From assembly GCA_032250895.1 (NCBI GenBank), contig JAVVEZ010000124.1, positions 1 through 7,468 of the forward strand: DNA of 7,468 bases, read 5' to 3'. Source of the DNA: JAVVEZ01 sp032250895 (GTDB lineage: Bacteria; Pseudomonadota; Gammaproteobacteria; Pseudomonadales; Pseudohongiellaceae). Below the pieces are notes generated by a model that did no database searches, was not told the origin of the DNA, and saw nothing but the letters and a program-made list of their open reading frames with translations. This document shows, piece after piece, positions 1 to 6,275 of this stretch (the stretch's first letter is position 1; each line of letters opens with the position of its first letter). Position numbers and translations under genes: made by a program.

Positions 1-98
1 TACCAGCGCTCCGGGGTTTCGTCCTGGGGCTGGGCGGCAAGCTCTACCGACAGGCCGAACATCGTTATACACAGTAACAGCAGAAAGGAACGGGGCAT
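1..98 (-). CDS. N-terminal fragment of an exported protein of unknown function (cut by left edge)
   Basis: Only the first 32 codons are inside the window. The fragment starts MPRSFLLLLCITMFGLSVEL and continues AAQPQDETPERW. A short basic n-region (R3), a hydrophobic core at residues 5-18 and a small-residue site L-A-A before Q23 make a convincing Sec signal peptide, so the product should leave the cytoplasm. It has no lipobox: C10 lies inside the hydrophobic core and is not at a cleavage site. The start is supported by AGGAG at 106-110 with a 7-base spacer. It follows the kinase gene in the same direction after a 93-base gap. It could therefore be read from the kinase operon or from its own promoter, for which a candidate exists in the gap. 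Too little of the mature protein is present to assign a family. Confidence is for the start of a real gene, not for any function. Confidence 0.75.
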   Translation of the reverse strand, partial: MPRSFLLLLCITMFGLSVELAAQPQDETPERW

Positions 99-161
99 CG
101 CGGATCTCCTGGTGGAAAATTATCAGGCAATGGCTCTGTTTTAACATAGAAGTATGAAAGA

Positions 162-191
162 GTTATAAAATTTATGCAGAGAAGGTAGCAA
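162..191 (-). promoter_or_regulatory. Possible sigma-70 promoter for the exported protein at the left edge
   Basis: On the minus strand, TTGCTA (191-186) and TATAAC (167-162) are separated by 18 bases in an AT-rich gap between the kinase stop codon and the next start codon. TATAAC matches the -10 consensus at 5 of 6 positions; TTGCTA is a weaker -35 match. Transcription would start near 155 and leave a leader of about 57 bases. No hairpin followed by a T-run was seen in this gap, so read-through from the kinase gene is also possible. Confidence 0.35.
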
Positions 192-2648
192 TCACCCCGC
201 AATGGCGGCAAGAGCCGAGCGCAGCTCGCCGGCGGAACTGAGTCGTCTGGAGAATTCGGGGTCAAGCCCGCGGGCGATGATGTTGGCCAGAGTATGGGGA
301 CAGTCTGTGCGTCGATCACTCAGATGAGGGATGTTCCCCTTGACGATTCTGGTGGCGCTTTCAAACCAGTTTGCACCCTGAAAAGGGTTCGTGCCGGCCA
401 GAGCCTCATAAAGCACCAGACAAAGCGCCCATACATCTACCGAAGGGCTGCTGTTTTTTCCGTGAACGATTTCAGGCGACCAGTATATCGGTGTGCCCAC
501 CAGCCCATTTACGGTGACGGAATGGTGAGACTCACCAGGAGAGAACGGCAGACTGTTTACGGCCACTGATTCGCTGGTTTGCCTGCGTCGGGTCATCCTT
601 GCCAGGCCAAAATCCAGGATTTTGGGTTTGCCGTCGGCGGTGAAGGCAATATTGGACGGCTTGATATCATGGTGCCAAATGCCATGGCGATGGATGTAAG
701 CCAGAGCGTCAGACATCTGGAGACCCAGCTCAACCGCCTCAGGTACGCATAAAGGCCCGGTTTCCAACCGTTCTCTCAAGGTTCCGCCAAGCAGAAGTTC
801 AAAAACAAGAACCGGTTTCCCGACACACCATTGGATATCGAAGATCGACGCCAGGGAAGGATGCTGCAACGCGGCGCAAGTCCTTGACTCATTTTGCAGC
901 TCCTCGACGCTTACTTCCGTATTGTGTAGAACCTTGAGAGCAATCTGTCTGTCCAGACCAAGATCAATGGCGCGGTAGACTTCGGCGGTTGTGCCTGTCC
1001 CCAATCGTGTTTCAAGACGAAAGCGGCCGTTCACGACACGGGGAAGCGGTCCGATGTCGGTAGCCGTGCCACAGCATTCCGTCCGCTCAGGCAGATAAGT
1101 GCTGTTGCATATCTGGCACACCCGTACCAGCCAGCCTGGATGCTCGGTTTGTAGTCCCCGCCAGTTCGATAATCCTGATTTTTCGGGCTGTTTTTGCCTG
1201 GAACCGTGTATGTCCTGGGACTCCAATCCCAATGCCACTGCGGTACCAACGGTTGAGAGCAGGGCGATTTCCCGATCATCAAAAGGAAGGTCACTCTTTT
1301 TCGGCCCAATGACAACAAGGCCTATCAACCAACTCCCCAGGGAATAGAGAGGAACCAGAACTTCTACACCTCGTGAGCCTGGATGTCGGTCCGCCTGCTG
1401 CCGTGAAAGAGCCAGGCGGATGAGCTCTGATTCCGGTTCCAGGAAATCTCCACTGTCTGCCACGTTTCGATACCGGTTGAAGCCGGGGTCGAGCACATAG
1501 AAACGAATATATTCGGGGAAAAGCGTTGTCTCCAGTCGGGTCAGTGTCGTGTGGCATAACGCTTCGGTATCGTTGGAAGCGGGTATTGACGCAATAAGAT
1601 CATTCAGCAGCGTTGCGGTTGCTGCAGTGGAACGGTAGAACTTTCTGTCCAGGGCTTCCAATAGCTTCATCCGCGATTTTACGGCCCATATTCCCAGACT
1701 GATGGAAGCCAGCAGAACCAGCACAGCAGGGTTGGTGGCAATGGCGGCCAGGGACTCATTGCGCATGTCGTAGAGGTATTGAGCAAGCAGGATAAAGGGG
1801 ATCGCGGTAATAACGCTGATCAGCCACTTTCCCAGAAGATAGCGGACGGCCTTGGCAAACACGATGCGCAAGTCCATGACCTCATCAACGATCAGGGCAT
1901 AGCTGGTGGTCACGGGAACCGAGAGTACAAGCAGGAACATTGCGGGGGTGACAAACTGCTCGGAAAACGGACCGGATGCCCACCCGGCATAGGCGGGTGA
2001 AGCCACGGAGAGTACGATGTCAGCGCTGGGTATGCCCAGGCCAATACCAAGGCCGATCAGGAACAGCCATACCCGGTTTTTCTCTTCGGCAGTGGTGTGA
2101 CGGTTGGCCCACCAGCAAAACGGGAGAGACAGCAGGGTCAATCCGTAAACGAACAGGTCAGTTAGATTTCTCTCGCTCAGGACTGAAAACCCGATGGTGT
2201 CGTCGGTGACGCTGGCCATTATCAGTACGTTGTAGAGGAACAGCGATGTGCTGGCCAACAGGATGACAGACCTGACAATGTGGAGGCCCGGCCTGGGTTT
2301 AGCTACGCGTGGAAACTGGCCTACCAGGAACCAGGTGGTGTAAGCCAGAAATATTTCTATGGGCAGCGTCAACAAAAATCGAAGAGGTGCATAAGGTATC
2401 ACCATATCTTCGATCAGCGCATGAGAAAAATCGCTGGCAACCAGCAGAAAGGAGGTTCCCAGGGCTTGCACCCTGATCTGATCGGCACCGGCCCAGAAAA
2501 GAAATATGCCGCAAGTCGTAAATGAAACAAGAAGGCCGACGCTGAACCAGCTCTCTTGGGGAAAACCCCACCCTGCTCCGATTGTCTGTATCAAAGCCAG
2601 CGAAAAGCAGGCGAACAGAAACAGTCGGACGAGGTTTTCGGGTTTCAT
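192..2648 (-). CDS. Membrane-anchored Hanks-type Ser/Thr protein kinase with GAF and zinc-ribbon-like segments
   Basis: This 818-residue protein has a sensory front and a C-terminal kinase. Residues 6-323 hold about ten hydrophobic helices. The part around 232-290 (VPVTTSYALI, then MDL, then RYLL) resembles the membrane module of ComP-like histidine kinases. Residues about 343-478 look like a GAF domain. C511, C514, C525 and C526 form a small zinc-ribbon-like knot just before the kinase. The kinase domain (about 543-815) has the glycine loop LGTGTTAEVY (549-558), catalytic K572 in IALKVL, a likely helix-C E587, HHDIKPSN with D661, K663 and N666, DFG at 679-681, SPE at 724-726 and DVW with D738. 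All catalytic residues are present, so it should be active on Ser/Thr in the cytoplasm. The HRD arginine is His, and the activation segment is long and rich in Ser, Thr and Arg. ATG at 2648 is chosen because it lies 10 bases after the upstream stop. A TTG at 2684 would add 12 residues and overlap that gene. No clear ribosome binding site is visible, which suggests translational coupling. Confidence 0.9.
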   Translation of the reverse strand: MKPENLVRLFLFACFSLALIQTIGAGWGFPQESWFSVGLLVSFTTCGIFLFWAGADQIRVQALGTSFLLVASDFSHALIEDMVIPYAPLRFLLTLPIEIFLAYTTWFLVGQFPRVAKPRPGLHIVRSVILLASTSLFLYNVLIMASVTDDTIGFSVLSERNLTDLFVYGLTLLSLPFCWWANRHTTAEEKNRVWLFLIGLGIGLGIPSADIVLSVASPAYAGWASGPFSEQFVTPAMFLLVLSVPVTTSYALIVDEVMDLRIVFAKAVRYLLGKWLISVITAIPFILLAQYLYDMRNESLAAIATNPAVLVLLASISLGIWAVKSRMKLLEALDRKFYRSTAATATLLNDLIASIPASNDTEALCHTTLTRLETTLFPEYIRFYVLDPGFNRYRNVADSGDFLEPESELIRLALSRQQADRHPGSRGVEVLVPLYSLGSWLIGLVVIGPKKSDLPFDDREIALLSTVGTAVALGLESQDIHGSRQKQPEKSGLSNWRGLQTEHPGWLVRVCQICNSTYLPERTECCGTATDIGPLPRVVNGRFRLETRLGTGTTAEVYRAIDLGLDRQIALKVLHNTEVSVEELQNESRTCAALQHPSLASIFDIQWCVGKPVLVFELLLGGTLRERLETGPLCVPEAVELGLQMSDALAYIHRHGIWHHDIKPSNIAFTADGKPKILDFGLARMTRRRQTSESVAVNSLPFSPGESHHSVTVNGLVGTPIYWSPEIVHGKNSSPSVDVWALCLVLYEALAGTNPFQGANWFESATRIVKGNIPHLSDRRTDCPHTLANIIARGLDPEFSRRLSSAGELRSALAAIAG

Positions 2649-2658
2649 GGTGTGTGTA

Positions 2659-3006
2659 TCAGTCGCATATTCGGTCACCGACAATACCGTGAAAGATATC
2701 CTTTACGATGACAAATGCCTGATCATAGGCTGATACGCTAAGCGTCAATGTGCGGGCGTTTACCTGCTCCGGTTCAGCCCGTGCGACCATGGCGGAAATA
2801 TAGCCGGCGCTGCGTACACAGACAGTGGCTCCCGCAACGGCAGCAGTCCTGTCTGGACCATCGGGCAGGCTCCCGATACTGGCTATTCCGGCTCCTGTAT
2901 GATTGCGGATGTGCTGTTTAAGATTATCGGAAGCTTCAATACGTGGATAAAACTTACGTGCCTCAGCCAGGAATTCTTCCCACAACTGGTTTTCCAGATC
3001 GACCAT
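2659..3006 (-). CDS. Uncharacterised 115-residue protein between regulator and kinase genes
   Basis: I do not recognise a family. The protein starts MVDLENQLWEEFLAEARKFY, a predicted amphipathic helical region, and continues through a Gly/Ser/Asp turn-rich middle (about 38-52). Its second half alternates hydrophobic and polar residues (for example TLTLSVSAYDQAFVIVKDIF, 86-105), as in beta strands ending in a helix. It has no signal peptide and no membrane helix, so it should be cytoplasmic. A single cysteine lies in the middle (ATVCVRSAGY) and another precedes the final aspartate. The start codon is well supported by AAGGAG at 3014-3019 with a 7-base spacer. It sits 37 bases after the regulator gene and 10 bases before the kinase ATG, so it is almost certainly co-expressed with both. 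Its position suggests a kinase partner, substrate or adaptor, but that is inference from context only. Confidence 0.75.
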   Translation of the reverse strand: MVDLENQLWEEFLAEARKFYPRIEASDNLKQHIRNHTGAGIASIGSLPDGPDRTAAVAGATVCVRSAGYISAMVARAEPEQVNARTLTLSVSAYDQAFVIVKDIFHGIVGDRICD

Positions 3007-3013
3007 TGCATTT

Positions 3014-3019
3014 CTCCTT
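3014..3019 (-). promoter_or_regulatory. Ribosome binding site of the 115-residue protein gene
   Basis: AAGGAG on the minus strand lies 7 bases before the ATG at 3006. It is a near-ideal Shine-Dalgarno match in an otherwise A-rich 37-base gap. It is the only strong internal ribosome binding site in the operon, because the kinase start downstream lacks one. Confidence 0.75.
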
Positions 3020-3043
3020 GTTGTTATAGTTTTTGTTTTTTAA

Positions 3044-4633
3044 CTACTGGTTTGTATTTAATCTGGTTTCAGGAGACGGTTGAAGGACGCTGAACTCCTG
3101 TTCCCTTTCCTGCGGTTCAAGTCCAAATTCGTTGATCAGATTATATATGTGTGACTTGGATAGGCCAAGCTCAGCCGCCGTCTGTTGGATATTCCAGCCA
3201 CAGCGGCACAGACTGTCGCCAAGGAATGCTTTTTGAAAGTTCTTGGTGGCATCTTGATAAGCTTGCCCAAGGAAAAGACTGGTGATGTTCATGGCATTTT
3301 CGGTTCGGAAATTCCTGGTTTCCTTAAGAGCCAGAGCATGGCGCATTTCGACCGTTGGGGATTTGTCAATAACTGCGTGAATACAGACACTTTCGATGAG
3401 ATTATCCAGTTCTCGGATATTGCCCGGCCATTCCCGTATGGAAAGATGATGCAAAAGCTCCGATGAAAGGCTTAAATTCTTGAAGCCATGTTTTATACAC
3501 TTGAGCTGACAAAAATGCTCTGCCAGGCGCATGATGTCCTCGGCACGGTCGGCCAGGCTGGGCATATGGATTTGGAAGGTGTTGATGCGAAAAAACAGAT
3601 CCTGGCGGAAGCTGCCAGCCTGTACCAGAGCATCCAGGTATTTATTGGTCGCATAAAGTACGCGTACGTCAGCTTTCTTTTTTACTTCCGACCCTACCGC
3701 ATAGAACTCGCCGGATTGCAGAAACTGCAGCAGTTTGGTTTGCGCGGAGGCGGAAAGTTCGCTGACTTCGTCAAGAAAAAGTGTGCCTTTGTCGGCGGCC
3801 AGTATCTTGCCAGGCCTGTCCCGTGCATCATTGAACGCCCCGCGCACGGTCCCAAAAAGTTCGCTCTCAAGCAGGCTGTCCTGCAACGCACCGCAGTTCA
3901 GTTCGACGAAAGGGTGCTCGCTTCGTCTGCTGTTCAAATGGATGGATCGGGCAATCTGGGTCTTGCCGGTTCCGGACTCTCCGTTGATCAGCACATTGAC
4001 ATCCAGTGGTGCGACTGTTGTCGCCGCCTGCAGCACTCGATACAGAGCATTGCTGCTGCCAATGATTTCCTGCAAACGAAAACGCTTGCGTAAAACGTAA
4101 GTGGGATCAATGGCCGATTTCTGCTCATATTCCAGGAGAATCTGATCGAGAAACGGAACGATATGCCGGGCGAACTCCTGTGCATCGAGCTTCACCTTGC
4201 CTGATTCGGGATCGAAGCGCGAGTCCCCTTGCAGGTAAACCAGACCTTTGGCATTGGCCCCTTTGAAAGGTGCACAGAGCACGCTTTCAATGCTCCCCTC
4301 GCGGACACTCTCCATGGTGTTGAAACGGGGGTCCAGAAATGCCGTGGACGATGTTATCGGCTCCCCGCTCCTGATAGCCTCGGCGATAATACCGGTTGAA
4401 ATATTTTCTCTTACGGAGACAACTTCGTCCTCTGACATAGACTGGGATTGGAATACCCGGGAGCCATCCTCTCCCCTGATTTCGAGGTAGCTCCGCCTGG
4501 CGCCGGAGATCTGCACGATCAGATCCAGCGCCCTGTTCAATTGCTGCTGGATGCTGTTGTGTTGATCGTTCCCCAGGTGTTGCAGCAAATCGTAGAATGC
4601 TTTTTGCTGCTGCAATCGAGATGTCTCGCTCAT
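3044..4633 (-). CDS. GAF / AAA+ / Fis-type transcription regulator (bacterial enhancer-binding protein family)
   Basis: This 529-residue protein has the layout of sigma-54-dependent activators, with a non-receiver sensor. A GAF domain fills about residues 26-166. The AAA+ domain (about 186-422) has Walker A GESGTGKT (218-225), Walker B LFLDE (D288, E289), a sensor-I-like ATN (N330), the arginine-finger region FRQDLFFRIN (R343, R349) and sensor II in WPGNIRE (R407). A Fis-type helix-turn-helix is seen at about 480-505 (GWNIQQTAAELGLSKSHIYN). The sigma-54 contact loop reads GAFNDA (265-270) instead of GAFTGA, so strict sigma-54 activation is not certain. There is no receiver domain, which means control comes from a GAF ligand, a partner protein or phosphorylation by the neighbouring kinase. 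The start at 4633 has AAGGAAG 8 bases upstream. An in-frame GTG at 4675 would add 14 residues but has a poorly placed ribosome binding site. It is the first gene of the three-gene minus-strand unit. Confidence 0.92.
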   Translation of the reverse strand: MSETSRLQQQKAFYDLLQHLGNDQHNSIQQQLNRALDLIVQISGARRSYLEIRGEDGSRVFQSQSMSEDEVVSVRENISTGIIAEAIRSGEPITSSTAFLDPRFNTMESVREGSIESVLCAPFKGANAKGLVYLQGDSRFDPESGKVKLDAQEFARHIVPFLDQILLEYEQKSAIDPTYVLRKRFRLQEIIGSSNALYRVLQAATTVAPLDVNVLINGESGTGKTQIARSIHLNSRRSEHPFVELNCGALQDSLLESELFGTVRGAFNDARDRPGKILAADKGTLFLDEVSELSASAQTKLLQFLQSGEFYAVGSEVKKKADVRVLYATNKYLDALVQAGSFRQDLFFRINTFQIHMPSLADRAEDIMRLAEHFCQLKCIKHGFKNLSLSSELLHHLSIREWPGNIRELDNLIESVCIHAVIDKSPTVEMRHALALKETRNFRTENAMNITSLFLGQAYQDATKNFQKAFLGDSLCRCGWNIQQTAAELGLSKSHIYNLINEFGLEPQEREQEFSVLQPSPETRLNTNQ

Positions 4634-4731
4634 TGAATGCGCTTCCTTCTTTGCGAGGAGCGGGCAGTCGGGCACTGTCTTCCTGGCACCCCATTGAACA
4701 GCCGTCCAATATCCTGGACAGATTCCGGGAA

Positions 4732-4760
4732 ATTAGACCACTTTTTATGAATTGGCACAA
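4732..4760 (-). promoter_or_regulatory. Possible sigma-70 promoter of the regulator-kinase operon
   Basis: On the minus strand, TTGTGC (4760-4755) and TCTAAT (4737-4732) are separated by 17 bases. The -10 matches the consensus at 5 of 6 positions; the -35 is only a half match. Transcription would start near 4725, giving a leader of about 90 bases before the regulator ATG. The -35 lies inside the inverted repeat 4752-4766, so a protein bound there could block it. I saw no -24/-12 element facing this way. Confidence 0.35.
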
Positions 4761-4766
4761 CGCCAA
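4752..4766. promoter_or_regulatory. Perfect inverted repeat, candidate regulator-binding site (enhancer/operator)
   Basis: TTGGC-ACAAC-GCCAA is a 5-base perfect inverted repeat with a 5-base spacer, the kind of dyad bound by Fis-type helix-turn-helix dimers. Its centre (4759) is about 112 bases upstream of the start predicted for the rightward -24/-12-like promoter, typical enhancer spacing. It also overlaps the -35 of the leftward sigma-70-like promoter. Assignment to the regulator encoded at 3044-4633 is inferred from position only. Confidence 0.45.
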
Positions 4767-4792
4767 GTTCCATCAATTCCAATCATATCCCG

Positions 4793-4805
4793 TAACTGAT
4801 TGGTT
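4793..4805 (-). promoter_or_regulatory. IHF-like site between inverted repeat and -24/-12 element
   Basis: TAACTGATTGGTT matches the reverse form of the IHF consensus (YAANNNNTTGATW) with one mismatch, G for A. It lies in AT-rich DNA midway between the candidate enhancer and the -24/-12-like promoter, where IHF usually bends DNA at sigma-54 promoters. IHF matches of this quality are common by chance, so support is mainly positional. Confidence 0.3.
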
Positions 4806-4844
4806 TGTATTGAATTATTAATCTTCTCTGGGTTGAGCCACAAT

Positions 4845-4860
4845 TGGCACAAAACTTGTT
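4845..4860 (+). promoter_or_regulatory. Sigma-54-like (-24/-12) promoter facing the secreted protein gene
   Basis: TGGCAC-AAAAC-TTGTT has the invariant GG (4846-4847) placed exactly 12 bases before the second element. It matches the consensus TGGCAC-N5-TTGCW except for T in place of C at -12. Predicted transcription start is near 4871, giving a leader of about 68 bases to the ATG at 4939. A regulator of the sigma-54 activator family encoded next door, a candidate enhancer upstream and an IHF-like site all support it. The -12 mismatch lowers the confidence. Confidence 0.55.
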
Positions 4861-4925
4861 ATGGCTGTAGTAGTTGTATGAGGTTGGAGCATGCTGGATG
4901 AGCAGGAAGTGACGACCATACTGAG

Positions 4926-4932
4926 AAGAGGA
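4926..4932 (+). promoter_or_regulatory. Ribosome binding site that sets the start of the secreted protein at 4939
   Basis: AAGAGGA lies 6 bases before ATG 4939. This favours that start over the in-frame ATG at 4891, whose upstream AGG (4881-4883) is weaker and which would put 16 polar residues ahead of the signal peptide. Confidence 0.65.
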
Positions 4933-4938
4933 CAAGTT

Positions 4939-6231
4939 ATGCAGACGAACAGAAGATTGGCAGCCGGAGTTGAGAAGGTAACGCGGAGGGCGTACCGGCC
5001 CTTGTTTCTTATCATTGGTGTTTTTTCGGGGCTGGTTTCGGTGGCATCGCGAGCTGACGTTCCCAATACCTTTGTTGACGGTACACCTGCTGTCGCCGGC
5101 GAAGTCAATGCCAACTTTGACAACCTGGATCAGCGTCTGGAAAACCTGGAGTCTTTGGGTTTAGCAGATCGTTTGAGCGTCCTGGAAAATCTTGATCCGC
5201 CGGAGATCACGGTGGACTGCGACACGAATCCAGGTGCATTGCAGGCGGCGATCGATGCCGCCTCTCCCTTGGGGCTCAGCATCCAGGTATCGGGAAGCTG
5301 CGGCGCGGTTGAAATTTTTAACAAGCGAAATCTTTTTATCGACGGTGGAGACAAGTCGTCAACCACGATCACTGCTTCGACAGAACTCGCGGCGCTGGGT
5401 ATTGCGTTGTCACAGGGCGTGTTTATTGACAATGTGACGGCGGTGGGAAGCAATGAAGAGCCGGCAATTATCGTAGGAGCGTCAGTTGTCATTCTTGGCA
5501 ATATAACAGCGACAAACGGTCCGAACAATGACGGAACAGTGACCGTTGCAGCGGGTAGCTATACGGTATTCGACGGTGACATTGCGATTGGCAGTGCTGA
5601 TGGCAGTGATCCTGTGGCCCTGCAACTTTCGGAACGAGGCTCCGTGATCATTGAGAACGCGTTGGCCACCATCAAAGGTGTTGCTGCCATTGCGATGGAG
5701 CAGCAGAGTTTATTTGATCACGATCCAAGCACTCCGGCGGATATACTCAATATTGAGGGTAACGTGGGCGTTGGCAGTCTGTCAACTTTCGAGATGAACC
5801 ATGGTTCTATCCAGGGGAACACCAATATTCTCGGTGGTTCCAACTTTCTCGCCAGAGCGGAAACCGGCTATAACATCTCCATAGACGGCAACGTCAACAG
5901 CTCAGGGGGCGGCTCGACATTCACTCTGGCCACAGTGGATGAAGGAACGGCCAGCCTGGCTGGAACCTATACTGCCAACTTTTCTGGAGGTGGTGCAGTC
6001 ATAGGCGCAGGAACAGTGTTTAGCCCCGCGACAGTCAACGTCGCCTCAGCCAGCCGGCTCCTCATACAAGGTGGTGCCGTAATTGGTGACGGAGAGACCA
6101 ACCCTGAGTTCAATGTGAATCGATTCTCCATCTTGACCAGTTTCTCTGAACTCGACCCTGTTCGGGTCACTTGTAACGGCACTGTTGTCGCGCAACAGCT
6201 GGCGCCGGAATTCCTCGATCTTTATCTTTAA
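4939..6231 (+). CDS. Secreted beta-helix-like protein with N-terminal NANF/coiled-coil segment
   Basis: This 430-residue protein starts with a long basic n-region (R5, R6, K13, R16, R17, R20) and a hydrophobic core at 22-36. It has a likely signal peptidase site after A39 (SRA before DVPN), so it is exported. Residues 40-85 carry TPAVAGEVNANFDNLDQRL and further leucine heptads. This is a short coiled coil of a type I recall at the front of many exported proteobacterial proteins. From about 90 the pattern C94, then LQAAID, then SIQVSGSC121, then IDGG is typical of the entry of secreted parallel beta-helix proteins, and C94-C121 could form a disulfide. The rest is low in charge, rich in Gly, Ser, Thr, Asn, Val and Ile, and made of short strand-turn units such as IIVGASVVILGNITATNG. 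A third Cys (C412) lies near the C-terminus, which ends in LDLYL with no PEP-CTERM, LPXTG or autotransporter barrel. No catalytic site is recognised. A structural, adhesive or matrix role is inference. Confidence 0.8.
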   Translation: MQTNRRLAAGVEKVTRRAYRPLFLIIGVFSGLVSVASRADVPNTFVDGTPAVAGEVNANFDNLDQRLENLESLGLADRLSVLENLDPPEITVDCDTNPGALQAAIDAASPLGLSIQVSGSCGAVEIFNKRNLFIDGGDKSSTTITASTELAALGIALSQGVFIDNVTAVGSNEEPAIIVGASVVILGNITATNGPNNDGTVTVAAGSYTVFDGDIAIGSADGSDPVALQLSERGSVIIENALATIKGVAAIAMEQQSLFDHDPSTPADILNIEGNVGVGSLSTFEMNHGSIQGNTNILGGSNFLARAETGYNISIDGNVNSSGGGSTFTLATVDEGTASLAGTYTANFSGGGAVIGAGTVFSPATVNVASASRLLIQGGAVIGDGETNPEFNVNRFSILTSFSELDPVRVTCNGTVVAQQLAPEFLDLYL

Positions 6232-6275
6232 CAAGTCCGATTACGCCACTGATGTCTCCAAAACAAGTCTACAGG

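Larger units (their letters stand above)
4634..4938. promoter_or_regulatory. Divergent intergenic control region between the kinase operon and the secreted protein gene
   Basis: These 305 bases separate two outward-facing genes. No convincing short gene was seen on either strand. The stretch 4767-4825 is AT-rich. Individual elements listed separately are a -24/-12-like promoter facing right, an inverted repeat, an IHF-like site between them, and a possible sigma-70 promoter facing left. The in-frame codons 4891-4938 upstream of the chosen start of the secreted protein are read here as leader. Confidence 0.7.

Noticed and set aside
65..319. 84-codon minus-strand open frame across the kinase end and the left-edge gene start
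   Set aside because: It overlaps the conserved end of the kinase and, in another frame, the signal-peptide start that has a proper ribosome binding site.
2649..2684. Upstream TTG start for the kinase, adding 12 residues
   Set aside because: It would overlap the preceding gene, has no ribosome binding site, and adds a polar stretch before the first membrane helix. ATG 2648 fits the operon spacing better.
3488..4093. 201-codon plus-strand open frame
   Set aside because: It lies wholly opposite the AAA+ coding region, whose motifs (Walker A and B, arginine finger) are clear. The product has no recognisable domain and no good ribosome binding site was seen.
4634..4675. Upstream GTG start for the regulator, adding 14 residues
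   Set aside because: Its purine-rich stretch is only about 3 bases from the start codon, while ATG 4633 has AAGGAAG at an 8-base spacing.
4681..4700. Second sigma-54-like element beginning TGGCACC
   Set aside because: There is no TTGC-like element at the required distance, and it lies in the leader of the leftward operon.
4891..4938. Upstream ATG start for the secreted protein, adding 16 residues
   Set aside because: The extra residues are polar and would lengthen an already long signal-peptide n-region. ATG 4939 has the better ribosome binding site.
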